Assembly (NCBI GenBank): GCA_900314995.1
Contig: OMXK01000016.1
Coordinates: 1-56,006 of the forward strand
DNA from: an uncultured Prevotella sp.
GTDB taxonomy: Bacteria > Bacteroidota > Bacteroidia > Bacteroidales > Bacteroidaceae
Reading direction: 5' to 3'
DNA: 56,006 bases
In this document: positions 1 to 9,482 of the stretch, in pieces
Position numbering within the stretch: the first letter of the stretch is position 1
Layout: every line of letters starts with the position of its first letter
Position numbers and translations under genes: made by a program
Notes under the pieces: model-generated
Told to the model about the DNA's origin: nothing
Database searches by the model: none
Seen by the model: only the letters and a program-made list of their open reading frames with translations

Positions 1-300
1 TGAATGCGGTAGTTAATTTTTGAGAGCTCTCTTTTAGCAGTCCATCCCAATAATTCCTGTTCCTTGGCTTTTAGGCGTTGGAACTCCATGACAAGGTAAA
101 GGCGGAACTCAACGGAAATCCATGATGCAAACTCGAAGGCTATATCAGTTTGGGCAAAAGTTCCTCCATAGCGTCCCGCTTGCGAAACAATCCCAATAGC
201 ATTGGTGGCTTCAATCCAACGAGTAGGCGAAAGCGTGAAAGCATTCAAACCAGCCTCTTTTCTAAACCCCTCGAATTCGAGGGGGTTAAAACGAAAAAAG
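1..300 (-). pseudogene. KilA-N domain protein, 5'-truncated remnant, continues past the left edge
   Basis: The reverse strand encodes a clear piece of a phage-type KilA-N DNA-binding protein. Recognisable pieces are NPLEFEGFRKEAGLNAF, SPTRWIEATNAIGI, AGRYGGTFAQTDIAFEFASW and KRELSKINYRIH, in the order found in Bacteroidetes KilA-N proteins. The usual N-terminal part of the domain is missing. Upstream the frame stays open back to the TAG at 393-395, which is the stop codon of the neighbouring outer-membrane gene, and there is no ATG, GTG or usable RBS in between. I read it as a gene that lost its 5' end, or a mobile fragment placed after the neighbour's stop. The 3' end lies outside the window. 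Family identity is fairly sure; pseudogene status is inferred. Confidence 0.7.
267..284. repeat. Perfect 18-bp palindrome
   Basis: The sequence cccctcgaattcgagggg is a perfect inverted repeat without a loop. It lies inside the KilA-N remnant at the point where similarity to the family begins (the LEFEG codons). It could be a rearrangement junction, a protein-binding site or a weak hairpin after the leftward outer-membrane gene. Confidence 0.6.
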
Positions 301-392
301 TCTGTAACGAAAGACGGATTTTGGAAGATTAACGCAAATTGTTTCTTAGAAACGTTTGCAAGAGCAAAAATTCGACCCCTTTGATATCGGGC

Positions 393-1616
393 CTACAAAT
401 GGAGGCCGAGGCCCAGCATGAGGTTGTTGGGGTAGTAGAAGTCGTACAGGCTATAGCCGATATGGAGATAGGCCTGCTGCATGACATTGATCTTCAGGGC
501 GAGGATCTCGTAGAAGCCTTTCAGATCAAAGGTATGGGCATTGACGAAGTTATGGCCAATGCCAAAATTGATGGTGAAATAGGGCATGACGAACTCAGTG
601 CGGGCGGAGAGTCCCAGTGCCACCTTCTTATACCAGGGCGCCGTATAGACATCGGGATCGGTGTCGCTGGTCTGCGAGTCGAGGATAAGTGTCTGGCTGT
701 CGATCTCCACATTGGCGCTACCGTCGTAGGAACCGTCGAGCGACACACCGACATTCAGCCAGTGGTTCACATGATAGAGGGGATTGAGGGTAAAGCCGAT
801 GACACCATAGGTCGTGGGCAGGGCATAGGCCCCCTCATCGGTCTCGACACCCTTTTTCTTCCAGGCACCGTAGAGTGTCAGATCCCAGCCCCAATGACGC
901 TTGAAAGCGGGTAAGGGTACAGTTGCAGGCCGACGGCCGCTGCGATTAAAGTAATAAGCCACACTCGCCCGTGCGCCAGCCACATTCAGACCAGCATTGG
1001 GAATCGCGGTGTTACCATTGCTATAATGGGTAATGGTGGCACCGACATTCAGGTCCCAATTCTTCGAGATCATCCAGCGCAAATAGAGGTCAGCATCAAT
1101 GTAGGCCGTCATCTTCGAGCCGATGACGCGGTTCTCGGGATTGTCGCGCCAGTCGTGGGCTTTCCATCCGTAGGTGACACCGAAGTTCCATTCATAGTTA
1201 AGCGACAGTCGCGGGGCGAGCGTCTTGATGGTGGCGCCCTGGAAGATGAATAGCGATACGGGATGCCCCAGTTGGGGATTGAAATCATGAAAGCCCAGGC
1301 CAACGCCCTGATACACACCTTTATAGACACGAGCCTCAACGGAGTTCTCGGGCGGGGCAAAGGCATACTTGAGGCGGCCCATGAAGGAATGGTTCATCGT
1401 GCGCACCTCGGGATTGTTACCTCTGAGGAAAGCGTTCGTATGCAGGATGAGTCCGGAGACTGCATCGACCTCGATGCGGTGGACAGTCAAGCTGTCGCGC
1501 CCGAGGCTGAGGCTGTCTTCAGACATAGCAGTAGCAGCGACGGAAGAGACCATCGCTGCCAATGTGAACAGCATCCTGCGGAAACTGCGGATTCCTACTG
1601 CGGGATGAGCAGCCAA
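393..1616 (-). CDS. PagL-like acyloxyacyl hydrolase / lipid A 3-O-deacylase family outer-membrane protein
   Basis: A predicted outer-membrane beta-barrel of about 407 residues. The central part resembles the PagL lipid A deacylase family: ITHYSNGNTAIPNAGLNV near residues 195-212 carries the His-x-Ser pair and the PNxGLN motif of that family, and the protein ends in an aromatic-rich barrel strand. If active it would remove a 3-O-linked acyl chain from lipid A; many Bacteroidetes members are annotated only as acyloxyacyl hydrolase. The protein is about twice as long as classical PagL (about 170 residues), with a second barrel-like half. The start used is a TTG directly after the upstream TAA. 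The first ATG (1574) would leave a signal peptide without a basic n-region, so the longer form is favoured but not certain. Probably co-transcribed with the OmpA-like gene. Confidence 0.7.
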   Translation of the reverse strand: MAAHPAVGIRSFRRMLFTLAAMVSSVAATAMSEDSLSLGRDSLTVHRIEVDAVSGLILHTNAFLRGNNPEVRTMNHSFMGRLKYAFAPPENSVEARVYKGVYQGVGLGFHDFNPQLGHPVSLFIFQGATIKTLAPRLSLNYEWNFGVTYGWKAHDWRDNPENRVIGSKMTAYIDADLYLRWMISKNWDLNVGATITHYSNGNTAIPNAGLNVAGARASVAYYFNRSGRRPATVPLPAFKRHWGWDLTLYGAWKKKGVETDEGAYALPTTYGVIGFTLNPLYHVNHWLNVGVSLDGSYDGSANVEIDSQTLILDSQTSDTDPDVYTAPWYKKVALGLSARTEFVMPYFTINFGIGHNFVNAHTFDLKGFYEILALKINVMQQAYLHIGYSLYDFYYPNNLMLGLGLHL

Positions 1617-2474
1617 TTACTTGTCGCTTTCTGGTGCCTGTCCGATGAGATCCATGAACTCGTCGAGCTTCGGCGTAATGATAATCTGTGTACGACGGTT
1701 GCGCTGCTTACCGATCTCGGTATCGTTAGAGGCAATAGGGTTGTACTCACCACGACCACCGGCTGTCAGGCGCTTCGGGTCAACACCATAGTCGTTCTGC
1801 AGGGCCTGGACAACAGAAGAGGCACGCAGCGTGGAGAGATCCCAGTTGTTACGGATGTTGGTCTTCTTGATGGGCACATTATCGGTGTTACCCTCGATTA
1901 GCACGTCGTAGTCTTTGTAGTCCTTGATAATCTTGGCTATCTTAGAGAGCGTCTCGGCAGCACGGCTGTTGATCTCGTACGAGCCGCTCTTATAGAGCAT
2001 GTTGTCGGCCAGAGAGATATAGACCACACCCTTGAGCACCTGCACATCGACCTCCTTGAGCTCCTCCTTGGAGAGTGAGCGGGTGAGGTTGTTGGTGAGC
2101 ACCATGTTCAGCGAGTCGCTCTTCGACTTCACCTCTACCAGATGACGGATATACTGATTAGACTCGTTGATCTGATCCACCAGCTTCTCGATAGAGATAT
2201 TGTTCTGGCTGGCGTTAGTCAGACTCTTGTCGAGCGACTCCTGCAGCTTGGCATACTTGGCCTCAGCAGCCTTGAGTGCCTGCTGGAGTCCCTTTTGCTG
2301 ATCCTCAAGGGCCTGGATGCGGGCATTCTTACCTGCCAGATCCTCTCTGGCATCCTGCAGCTTTTCCGTCAGCGATTTATTCTCCGTCTGGCAGTTTGCC
2401 AGATCTTTCTTGCTGGCACAGCTCGTCATCAACAAACCGGCAGCGATTGCGATAAACAATACTTTCTTCTTCAT
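1617..2474 (-). CDS. OmpA-family lipoprotein with coiled coil
   Basis: 285 residues. The lipoprotein signal peptide ends in the lipobox MTSCASKK (Cys19). A long Lys/Glu/Gln-rich coiled coil (about residues 25-110) follows, then a C-terminal OmpA peptidoglycan-binding domain (about 150-270). The motifs NWDLSTLRASSVVQALQ and AGGRGEYNPIASN, followed by QRNRRTQIIITP, match the conserved Asp/Arg pair that binds diaminopimelate. It probably tethers the outer membrane to the cell wall. It is the first gene of a two-gene leftward operon with the PagL-like gene; the stop codon directly abuts the next reading frame. A Bacteroidetes promoter lies about 30 bp upstream. The exact orthologue is not determined. 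Confidence 0.9.
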   Translation of the reverse strand: MKKKVLFIAIAAGLLMTSCASKKDLANCQTENKSLTEKLQDAREDLAGKNARIQALEDQQKGLQQALKAAEAKYAKLQESLDKSLTNASQNNISIEKLVDQINESNQYIRHLVEVKSKSDSLNMVLTNNLTRSLSKEELKEVDVQVLKGVVYISLADNMLYKSGSYEINSRAAETLSKIAKIIKDYKDYDVLIEGNTDNVPIKKTNIRNNWDLSTLRASSVVQALQNDYGVDPKRLTAGGRGEYNPIASNDTEIGKQRNRRTQIIITPKLDEFMDLIGQAPESDK

Positions 2475-2503
2475 ACTTTGTCGTTTTTTTAGTGTAACGA
2501 ATG

Positions 2504-2532
2504 CAAAATTAGTGAACTAACTGAAAAAACAA
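2504..2532 (-). promoter_or_regulatory. Promoter of the OmpA-like gene
   Basis: On the reverse strand the -7 element TAATTTTG (2511-2504) follows an 18-bp spacer after TTG (2532-2530). This fits the Bacteroidetes sigma-ABfr pattern TTG-N19-21-TAnnTTTG and lies 30 bp before the start codon. It is divergent from the aminopeptidase promoter. Confidence 0.65.
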
Positions 2533-2543
2533 TAAAAAGATGC

Positions 2544-2573
2544 TTGTAATTAGAATTATTTTAATTAAATTTG
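2544..2573 (+). promoter_or_regulatory. Promoter of the M1 aminopeptidase gene
   Basis: TTG (2544-2546), a 19-bp spacer and TAAATTTG (2566-2573) give a full match to the Bacteroidetes promoter pattern, 21 bp before the ATG at 2595. Confidence 0.7.
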
Positions 2574-2594
2574 CAGTCAAAAACCAAATAACAG

Positions 2595-5168
2595 ATGAAA
2601 AATATCAAATTCTTACTCATGGCAGCCTTGAGTATGATTGTTTTAAACACACATGCCCAGATGCTTGCCAAAGGCGTCTCAAAAGAACTCGCCGACCATC
2701 GAAAAGCTAACATTAGCAATGTTGTCTACGACCTAACCTTCAACATCCCCTCCGACCCCAATCAGCGGGTTACCGGTAAGGCGGTCATCAGGTTTGACCT
2801 GAAGGTGAGAGAAGACCTGGTGCTCGACTTCCAGGGCGACTTCGACGGCACCTGCTACTACTTTACCGGTAAGAAGGAGAATAAGCGTCGCGCCGTGGAG
2901 GCTTTCTATCAGAACGAGCACATCATCATTCCGATGAAGGCGCTAAAGGAGGGAAAGAACAAGATTGAACTGAACTTTACGAGTCTCGACAAGGCCCTGA
3001 ACCGCAACGAAGACTATATGTATACCATCTTCGTGCCCGACCTGGCACGTTCGGTGTTCCCCTGCTTCGACCAGCCTGATCTCAGAGCCGTCTTCGTGAC
3101 CACACTCAATGTGCCCAACGGTTGGAAGACGATGACCAGCGACAATATCTGTCAACTGCCCACCTATCTTTATTCTTTCGTAGCCGGAAACTTCAACGAG
3201 AAGACCGGCAGTCGTGAGGGCAAGCCCATCCGCGCCCTTTATCGGGAGACTGATCCCGACAAGGTGGCACAACTCGACAAGGTGTTCGACGAAGTGGGAC
3301 AGTCGGTAAAATGGATGGAAGGCTACACGAGTATCGCATGTCCCTTCCAAGAGTACGGTCTGGTCATCCTGCCCAACTACCAATTCGGCGGTATGGAGCA
3401 CCCGGGTGCCATCCAGCTGAGCGACCGCCGCGTGTTCCTCGAGAAGAACGCTACCCAGGAGGACGAGCTGGCACGTATGGAACTGATAGCCCATGAGACT
3501 GCCCACCTGTGGTTTGGCGACCTCGTATCGCTGAAATGGTTTGAGGACGTATGGGCCAAGGAGGTACTGGCCAGCTTCATGGCCGCGAAGATTACCCGCC
3601 GCCATTACAACACGGTAGACCACGACCTGAATTTCCTCAAGACCTACCAGAATGCCGCTATCTGTGTCGACCGTACGGAGGGTACACATGCCATTGCCCA
3701 GGAACTGAACAATCTGAATCATGCCTCGCTGCTCTACGATGACATCATCTATGACAAGGCCCCTGTGATGATGCGTATGCTGGAACAGGTGATGGGTGCC
3801 CCGTCGCTTCAGAACGGTCTCAACAAGTATCTGGTGAAGTATCAGTTCAACAATGCCAGCTGGGATGATCTGCTCACGACGCTTGACAAAGAGGCACCCA
3901 GTGCAGGTGTGCGCCGTTTCAGCGACATCTGGGTGAAGCAGAAAGGTATGCCAATCATCAGCACTGCCTACAGGAACGGAGAAGTGGTCGTCACACAGAC
4001 CGACCCCTTCAATCGTGGTATCTTCTGGCCCCAGAAGTTCCAGGTGAGAGCGATCTACGACCTCGGTGAGAGCAAGACCATCACGTTTGACATGCAGAAA
4101 CCCACGATGACATACAGGCTCAACAAGCGTCCTGACTATCTCGTTCCGAACTCAGACGGTAAGGGCTACGGCCGTTTCGCCCTCGACGACGAATATGTGA
4201 ACAAGATGCCCAAGCGCCTGATCACCACCCGTAACGACCTGAGCCGCTATGCCCTCCTGCTTGCCATCCACGACAACTATCTGATGGGTAAGATTCCACC
4301 CTCTCATTTCGGAGAGCTGTTCCGCATGATGGTGAGGGAGAAGAACCCGCTCATCATGTCAACAGCCATCGACCATATGTTCAAGATTGTGGATGACGTG
4401 AAGGAGGATCAGCGTGCAGCCCTGGAGCTCTGCGTGATGGACCTGCTCACCGAGAACAAGACCAAGGAGTGTCACCAGTTTGTCATCCGCAAGATGACCA
4501 ACTACGCCTCATCACCTGAGGTACTCGACCAGCTGGAGCGTATCTGGACCAGACATAACGACCCGCTGCTCAATGAGCACGACTATATGGAGATGGCCTA
4601 TCGTCTGGCTATCATGCACCCGAAGCAATGGCAGGAGTTCCTGCAAACCCAGCGCAGTCGTCTGCAGACAGAAGAGCTGCGTAAGGAGTTCGACTATGTC
4701 AGTCGTGCCTGCAACCCGAACCCCGACGAGCGTACAGCCCTCTTCAACAAGCTGCTGCGCCCCGAGAACCGTCAGCAGGAGCCCTGGGCCATCCATACGC
4801 TCCGTCTGCTCAACTCGGACGTGTTCGAGCCACAGAGCAACAGCTATATCGAGCCGAGCCTGAAATCACTGGAGTATCTGCAGCAGACCTCCGACATCTT
4901 CTTCCCCAGCAAATGGATGAACGCCCTGATGGCTGGTCATAAGAGCAAGGAGGCCATTCGGATCATCGAGCAGTTCCTGACAGCTAACCCCAACTATCCC
5001 GATAATCTGAAGAACAAGGTGCTCTCAGCATCGTGGATTCTGATGAAACAGGTGCCTTACGTGCCACGCGTGAACACGCCTGCCAAGAAAGCGACGCCCG
5101 CCAAGGCTACTGCGACAAAGGCTACTGCGACAAAGGCTACCAAAAAGAAAACAACCAAGAAAAAGTAA
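2595..5168 (+). CDS. M1-family metallo-aminopeptidase (secreted)
   Basis: 857 residues with a signal peptide (MKNIKFLLMAALSMIVLNTHAQ, cleavage expected after about residue 21). The zinc motif HETAH is at residues 300-304, with the third zinc ligand in WFEDVWAKE about 20 residues on. The substrate-anchoring GxMEN motif appears as GMEHPG (266-271), a variant with His in place of Asn. An N-terminal beta-saddle domain precedes the catalytic domain and a helical C-terminal domain follows, as in aminopeptidase N. It should release N-terminal amino acids from peptides in the periplasm or at the surface. The last 25-30 residues are an unusual Lys/Ala/Thr low-complexity tail encoded by direct repeats of gctactgcgacaaag. 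It lies 26 bp upstream of purL and probably shares a transcript with it. Confidence 0.93.
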   Translation: MKNIKFLLMAALSMIVLNTHAQMLAKGVSKELADHRKANISNVVYDLTFNIPSDPNQRVTGKAVIRFDLKVREDLVLDFQGDFDGTCYYFTGKKENKRRAVEAFYQNEHIIIPMKALKEGKNKIELNFTSLDKALNRNEDYMYTIFVPDLARSVFPCFDQPDLRAVFVTTLNVPNGWKTMTSDNICQLPTYLYSFVAGNFNEKTGSREGKPIRALYRETDPDKVAQLDKVFDEVGQSVKWMEGYTSIACPFQEYGLVILPNYQFGGMEHPGAIQLSDRRVFLEKNATQEDELARMELIAHETAHLWFGDLVSLKWFEDVWAKEVLASFMAAKITRRHYNTVDHDLNFLKTYQNAAICVDRTEGTHAIAQELNNLNHASLLYDDIIYDKAPVMMRMLEQVMGAPSLQNGLNKYLVKYQFNNASWDDLLTTLDKEAPSAGVRRFSDIWVKQKGMPIISTAYRNGEVVVTQTDPFNRGIFWPQKFQVRAIYDLGESKTITFDMQKPTMTYRLNKRPDYLVPNSDGKGYGRFALDDEYVNKMPKRLITTRNDLSRYALLLAIHDNYLMGKIPPSHFGELFRMMVREKNPLIMSTAIDHMFKIVDDVKEDQRAALELCVMDLLTENKTKECHQFVIRKMTNYASSPEVLDQLERIWTRHNDPLLNEHDYMEMAYRLAIMHPKQWQEFLQTQRSRLQTEELRKEFDYVSRACNPNPDERTALFNKLLRPENRQQEPWAIHTLRLLNSDVFEPQSNSYIEPSLKSLEYLQQTSDIFFPSKWMNALMAGHKSKEAIRIIEQFLTANPNYPDNLKNKVLSASWILMKQVPYVPRVNTPAKKATPAKATATKATATKATKKKTTKKK

Positions 5169-5194
5169 TAGTTACATAAATTATAGTAAAAGGT

Positions 5195-8100
5195 ATGATA
5201 CGCTTCTTTCAAACTCCTCAGAAGACGGTTATTGCAACTGAGACCGATCACAATCTGAGTGAACAGGAAATCAAGGAACTCAACTGGCTGTATGGCGAGG
5301 CTACAATGCTGGATGCTGACAAGCTTGACGGCTATTTCGTTGGTCCGCGTCGTGAAATGGTAACCCCCTGGTCGACTAACGCCGTAGAGATTACGCAGAA
5401 CATGGGTATTCAGGGCATCAGCCGCATCGAGGAATATTTCCCCGTCGACAACAAGGATGCAGAATATGACGAAATGCTGCAACGTATGTATAACGGTATC
5501 AATCAGGATATCTTTACGATCAACATCCAGCCAGAGCCCATCAAGTATGTGGACAATCTGGAGGAATACAACGAGCAGGAGGGCCTGGCTCTCTCGCCCG
5601 AGGAAATAGACTATCTGCACGGACTGGAAAAGCAGAACGGCCGTCCGCTGACCGATTCTGAGATCTTCGGTTTCGCACAGATCAACTCCGAGCACTGCCG
5701 CCATAAGATCTTCGGCGGAACGTTTATCATCGACGGTAAGGAGATGGAGAGTTCGCTCTTCGCGATGATCAAGAAGACCACCCAGGAGAACCCCAACAAG
5801 ATTCTCTCGGCCTATAAGGACAATGTGGCTTTTGCACAGGGACCTATCGTTGAGCAGTTTGCCCCGAAGGATCAGAGCACCAGCGACTTCTTCCGGATCA
5901 AGGATATCGAGAGTGTGATCTCGCTGAAGGCAGAGACCCACAACTTCCCCACAACGGTGGAGCCGTTCAACGGTGCTGCTACCGGTACGGGCGGTGAAAT
6001 CCGCGACCGTATGGGCGGTGGTGTCGGTTCGTGGCCGATTGCCGGTACGGCAGTGTATATGACAGCCTATCCCCGTCTGCACGATGATGAGGGAGCGGCA
6101 CGCGACTGGGAGGATATCCTGCCCGTGCGCCAGTGGCTGTATCAGACACCGCAACAGATTCTGACCAAAGCATCAAACGGTGCCTCAGACTTCGGCAATA
6201 AGTTCGGCCAGCCGCTGATTTGTGGTTCCGTGCTGACCTTCGAGCATCAGGAAGGTAAAGAGAAGTACGCCTACGATAAAGTGATTATGCTGGCAGGTGG
6301 TGTAGGTTACGGCACCAAGCGCGACTGTCTGAAGAAGGAGCCGCAGAAAGGCAACAAGATCGTCGTCGTAGGTGGTGACAACTATCGCATCGGTCTGGGT
6401 GGCGGTTCTGTGTCTTCTGTGGATACTGGTCGCTATAGCAACGGTATCGAACTGAATGCCGTACAGCGTGCCAACCCCGAGATGCAGAAGCGTGCCTACA
6501 ATCTGGTCCGTGCCCTCTGCGAAGAGGATGTGAACCCCGTAGTAAGTATCCACGACCATGGTTCTGCCGGACACCTGAACTGCCTCTCAGAACTCGTTGA
6601 GGAGTGTGGCGGTGAGATTGATATGACCAAACTGCCTATCGGCGACAAGACGCTTTCGAGCAAAGAGATCATCGCCAACGAGAGTCAGGAGCGTATGGGC
6701 CTGCTCATCGACGAGAAGCATATCGAACACGTACGTAAGATTGCCGAGCGCGAGCGTGCCCCACTGTATGTGGTTGGTGAGACAACGGGCGATGCCCACT
6801 TCTCGTTCAGGCAGGGCGACGGTGTGAAGCCTTTCGACCTTGATGTGGCTCAGATGTTCGGTCATTCGCCAAAGACCGTCATGAAGGATAATACGGTAGA
6901 GCGTCACTACGAAGACGTGACCTATAGTCAGGATCAGATTGACGAATATCTCGACCGTGTGCTCCAATTGGAGGCTGTGGCTTGTAAAGACTGGCTGACG
7001 AATAAGGTTGACCGAAGTGTGACAGGTAAGATTGCCCGTCAGCAATGTCAGGGTGAGATCCAGTTGCCATTGAGCGACTGTGGTGTGGTCGCCCTTGACT
7101 ATCGTGGTGAGAAAGGTATTGCTACCGCTATTGGTCATGCCCCTCAGGCTGGTTTGGCTAATCCTGCTGCAGGCAGTGTGCTCTCAGTAGCCGAGGCCCT
7201 GACCAATATCGTCTGGGCTCCTCTCGCCGAGGGTATGGACTCACTGAGTCTCTCTGCCAACTGGATGTGGCCTTGCCGTTCACAGGAGGGTGAGGATGCC
7301 CGACTATATGCTGGTGTGAAGGCGCTGAGCGACTTCTGCTGCGACCTGCATATCAACGTGCCCACAGGTAAGGACTCGCTCTCATTGAGTCAGCAGTATC
7401 CCAACGGTGAGAAGATCATCTCTCCGGGAACCGTCATCGTGAGTGCCGGTGGTGAGGTCAGCGATATCAAGAAGGTGGTATCACCCGTATTGGTGAACGA
7501 TAAGAATGCCTCACTCTATCATATCGACTTCTCGTTCGACGAGCAACGTCTTGGTGGTTCGGCCTTCGCCCAGAGCTTAGGCAAGGTGGGCGACGATGTA
7601 CCTACAGTAAAGAATGCCGAGTACTTCGCTGATGCCTTCATGGCTGTCCAGCAGATGATCGAGAAGGGTTGGATTCTGGCTGGTCACGATATCTCGGCCG
7701 GTGGTCTGATTACCACCCTGCTCGAGATGTGCTTCGCCAATACCAAGGGTGGTATGCACATCAATCTGCACGATATCTGCAAGGATGGCGACATCGTGAA
7801 AGCACTCTTCGCGGAGAATCCAGGCGTTGTCGTTGAAATCAGCGATGCGCACAAGCAGGAGTTCAAGGACTTCATGGAGGAGATGGGAGTAGGTTTCGCC
7901 AAGATCGGCTATCCCGTTCCCGAGGCTCGCACCATCGTGGTAAAGGCAGGCGACACGGAGAAGACCTTCGATATCGATGCCCTGCGCGACACTTGGTACA
8001 AGACCTCTTACCTCCTCGACCGCAAGCAGAGCTTCAACGGCAAGGCCAAGGAGCGCTACGAGAACTATAAGAAGCAGCCACTGGAGATGAAATTCCCCAA

Positions 8101-8926
8101 GAGCTTCACGGGCAAGCTCAGCCAGTTCGGGCTTAACCCCGACCGCTGGAAGCAAGAGCCGTCGGACAAGAGTCAGGCACCTAAGGCTGCCGTTATCCGT
8201 GAGAAGGGTACCCAGTGTGAGCGTGAGACGGCCTACTGTCTCTACCTTGCCGGTTTTGAGGTTAAAGACGTCATGATGACCGACCTGATCAGTGGTCGCG
8301 AGACACTCGAGGATATTAACATGATTGTGTTCTGCGGCGGTTTCTCCAACTCCGACGTACTCGGATCTGCCAAGGGATGGGCCGGTGCCTTCCTCTTCAA
8401 TCCGAAAGCCAAGGAGGCACTCGATAAATTCTATGCCCGTGAGGACACACTGTCGCTCGGTATCTGTAACGGTTGCCAGTTGATGGTGGAACTCGGTCTC
8501 ACCGGTGCCAAAGGCGTCAAGATGTTGCACAATGATTCGCATAAGTTCGAGAGTGAGTTCATCTCTCTGAGCATTCCACAGAACAACAGTGTCATGTTCG
8601 GCAGCCTCAGCGGTTCCAAACTTGGCATCTGGGTGGCTCACGGAGAAGGAAAATTCTCATTCCCAGAGGCTGAGGACCAGTACAACGTGATTGCCAAATA
8701 CAACTATGCCGGTTATCCCGCTAATCCTAACGGCTCTGACTACAACGTAGCCGGTATCTGTTCTGCTGACGGTCGTCATCTCTGCATGATGCCTCACCCG
8801 GAGCGTGCTGCCTTCCCCTGGCAGAATGCCTGGTATCCCGCAGATCGCCGTAACGACGAGGTAACCCCATGGATCGAAGCTTTCGTCAATGCCCGTAAGT
8901 GGGTGGAGGGAAAAGTAAAAAGGTAA
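5195..8926 (+). CDS. purL: Phosphoribosylformylglycinamidine synthase, large single-chain form
   Basis: 1243 residues, the usual length of the single-chain FGAM synthase. It converts FGAR, glutamine and ATP to FGAM, the fourth step of de novo purine synthesis, in the cytoplasm. The N-terminal and ATP-binding parts carry INSEHCRHKIFGG and KAETHNFPTTVEPFNGAATG, and a second AIR-synthase-like half follows. The C-terminal class I glutamine amidotransferase has its nucleophile Cys1091 in LGICNGCQ and the His1201/Glu1203 pair in PHPERA. The ATG at 5195 is preceded by an A-rich leader typical of this phylum. The stop codon (8924-8926) lies inside an A-rich GTAAAAAGG repeat that extends to the next gene. 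Confidence 0.97.
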   Translation: MIRFFQTPQKTVIATETDHNLSEQEIKELNWLYGEATMLDADKLDGYFVGPRREMVTPWSTNAVEITQNMGIQGISRIEEYFPVDNKDAEYDEMLQRMYNGINQDIFTINIQPEPIKYVDNLEEYNEQEGLALSPEEIDYLHGLEKQNGRPLTDSEIFGFAQINSEHCRHKIFGGTFIIDGKEMESSLFAMIKKTTQENPNKILSAYKDNVAFAQGPIVEQFAPKDQSTSDFFRIKDIESVISLKAETHNFPTTVEPFNGAATGTGGEIRDRMGGGVGSWPIAGTAVYMTAYPRLHDDEGAARDWEDILPVRQWLYQTPQQILTKASNGASDFGNKFGQPLICGSVLTFEHQEGKEKYAYDKVIMLAGGVGYGTKRDCLKKEPQKGNKIVVVGGDNYRIGLGGGSVSSVDTGRYSNGIELNAVQRANPEMQKRAYNLVRALCEEDVNPVVSIHDHGSAGHLNCLSELVEECGGEIDMTKLPIGDKTLSSKEIIANESQERMGLLIDEKHIEHVRKIAERERAPLYVVGETTGDAHFSFRQGDGVKPFDLDVAQMFGHSPKTVMKDNTVERHYEDVTYSQDQIDEYLDRVLQLEAVACKDWLTNKVDRSVTGKIARQQCQGEIQLPLSDCGVVALDYRGEKGIATAIGHAPQAGLANPAAGSVLSVAEALTNIVWAPLAEGMDSLSLSANWMWPCRSQEGEDARLYAGVKALSDFCCDLHINVPTGKDSLSLSQQYPNGEKIISPGTVIVSAGGEVSDIKKVVSPVLVNDKNASLYHIDFSFDEQRLGGSAFAQSLGKVGDDVPTVKNAEYFADAFMAVQQMIEKGWILAGHDISAGGLITTLLEMCFANTKGGMHINLHDICKDGDIVKALFAENPGVVVEISDAHKQEFKDFMEEMGVGFAKIGYPVPEARTIVVKAGDTEKTFDIDALRDTWYKTSYLLDRKQSFNGKAKERYENYKKQPLEMKFPKSFTGKLSQFGLNPDRWKQEPSDKSQAPKAAVIREKGTQCERETAYCLYLAGFEVKDVMMTDLISGRETLEDINMIVFCGGFSNSDVLGSAKGWAGAFLFNPKAKEALDKFYAREDTLSLGICNGCQLMVELGLTGAKGVKMLHNDSHKFESEFISLSIPQNNSVMFGSLSGSKLGIWVAHGEGKFSFPEAEDQYNVIAKYNYAGYPANPNGSDYNVAGICSADGRHLCMMPHPERAAFPWQNAWYPADRRNDEVTPWIEAFVNARKWVEGKVKR

Positions 8927-8951
8927 AAAGTAAAAGGGTAAAAAGGTAAAA
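8911..8951 (+). repeat. A-rich GTAAAAAGG-type short repeat
   Basis: Several tandem, imperfect copies of (G)GTAAAA(A)G span the last codons of purL, its stop and the leader of the chromate transporter gene. Related tracts occur at 27739-27775, inside the signal peptide codons of a GH43 gene, and at 27851-27875, after the stop of another GH43 gene. Confidence 0.6.
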
Positions 8952-9479
8952 GTGAACAATATCTATTGGGAGGCTTTTAAGACTTTCTTTCGCATTGGCA
9001 TATTCACCCTCGGTGGTGGATATGCCATGATTCCTTTGATAGAAGAAGAGGTGGTGACCAAGAAGAAATGGGTATCGAAGGAGGAGATGCTCGACCTGAT
9101 AGCCATCGCCCAGAGTTGTCCGGGTGTCTTCGCCATCAATATCGCCACCTTCATCGGCTACAAGCTGCGCAAGACGCACGGTGCCATTGCCACCACCATC
9201 GGTACCGCCCTGCCCTCGTTTCTGATCATCCTTGCCATCGCGATGTTCTTCAGTCAGTTTAAGGATAATCCATACGTGGCTGCAATCTTCCGGGGCATCC
9301 GTCCTGCAGTGGTAGCCCTTATTGCCGTTCCTACCTTCCGCCTGGGACAAAGGGCCAAGTTGAACTGGTACACCATCTGGATCCCCGTCGTCTGCGCCCT
9401 CCTCATCTGGGCCCTCGGCGTATCACCTATTTATATAATAATAGCGGCTGGCCTCGCTGGCTACATTTACGGTCGATAA
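8952..9479 (+). CDS. Chromate transporter family protein, N-terminal-type half (CHR)
   Basis: 175 residues with about five membrane segments. The family signature FFRIGIFTLGGGYAMIPLIE is at the N-terminus, followed by AQSCPGVFAINIATFIGYK and a conserved GIRPAVVALI. This is one half of the short-chain CHR pair: two adjacent genes each encode one homologous domain that together form the ion transporter. The substrate is chromate or another oxyanion; it cannot be read from sequence. The start is a GTG at 8952, directly after the A-rich repeat. The partner begins 3 bp after the stop. Placement after purL has no obvious functional meaning. Confidence 0.9.
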   Translation: MNNIYWEAFKTFFRIGIFTLGGGYAMIPLIEEEVVTKKKWVSKEEMLDLIAIAQSCPGVFAINIATFIGYKLRKTHGAIATTIGTALPSFLIILAIAMFFSQFKDNPYVAAIFRGIRPAVVALIAVPTFRLGQRAKLNWYTIWIPVVCALLIWALGVSPIYIIIAAGLAGYIYGR

Positions 9480-9482
9480 GAT

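Noticed and set aside
347-363. Possible third LacI-type site (aacgtttgca)
   Set aside because: Only one half-site matches; the other arm is degenerate and no promoter lies at the expected distance.
5057-6154. 365-residue leftward open frame across the aminopeptidase/purL junction
   Set aside because: Antisense to two well supported genes, with no RBS, motif or promoter.
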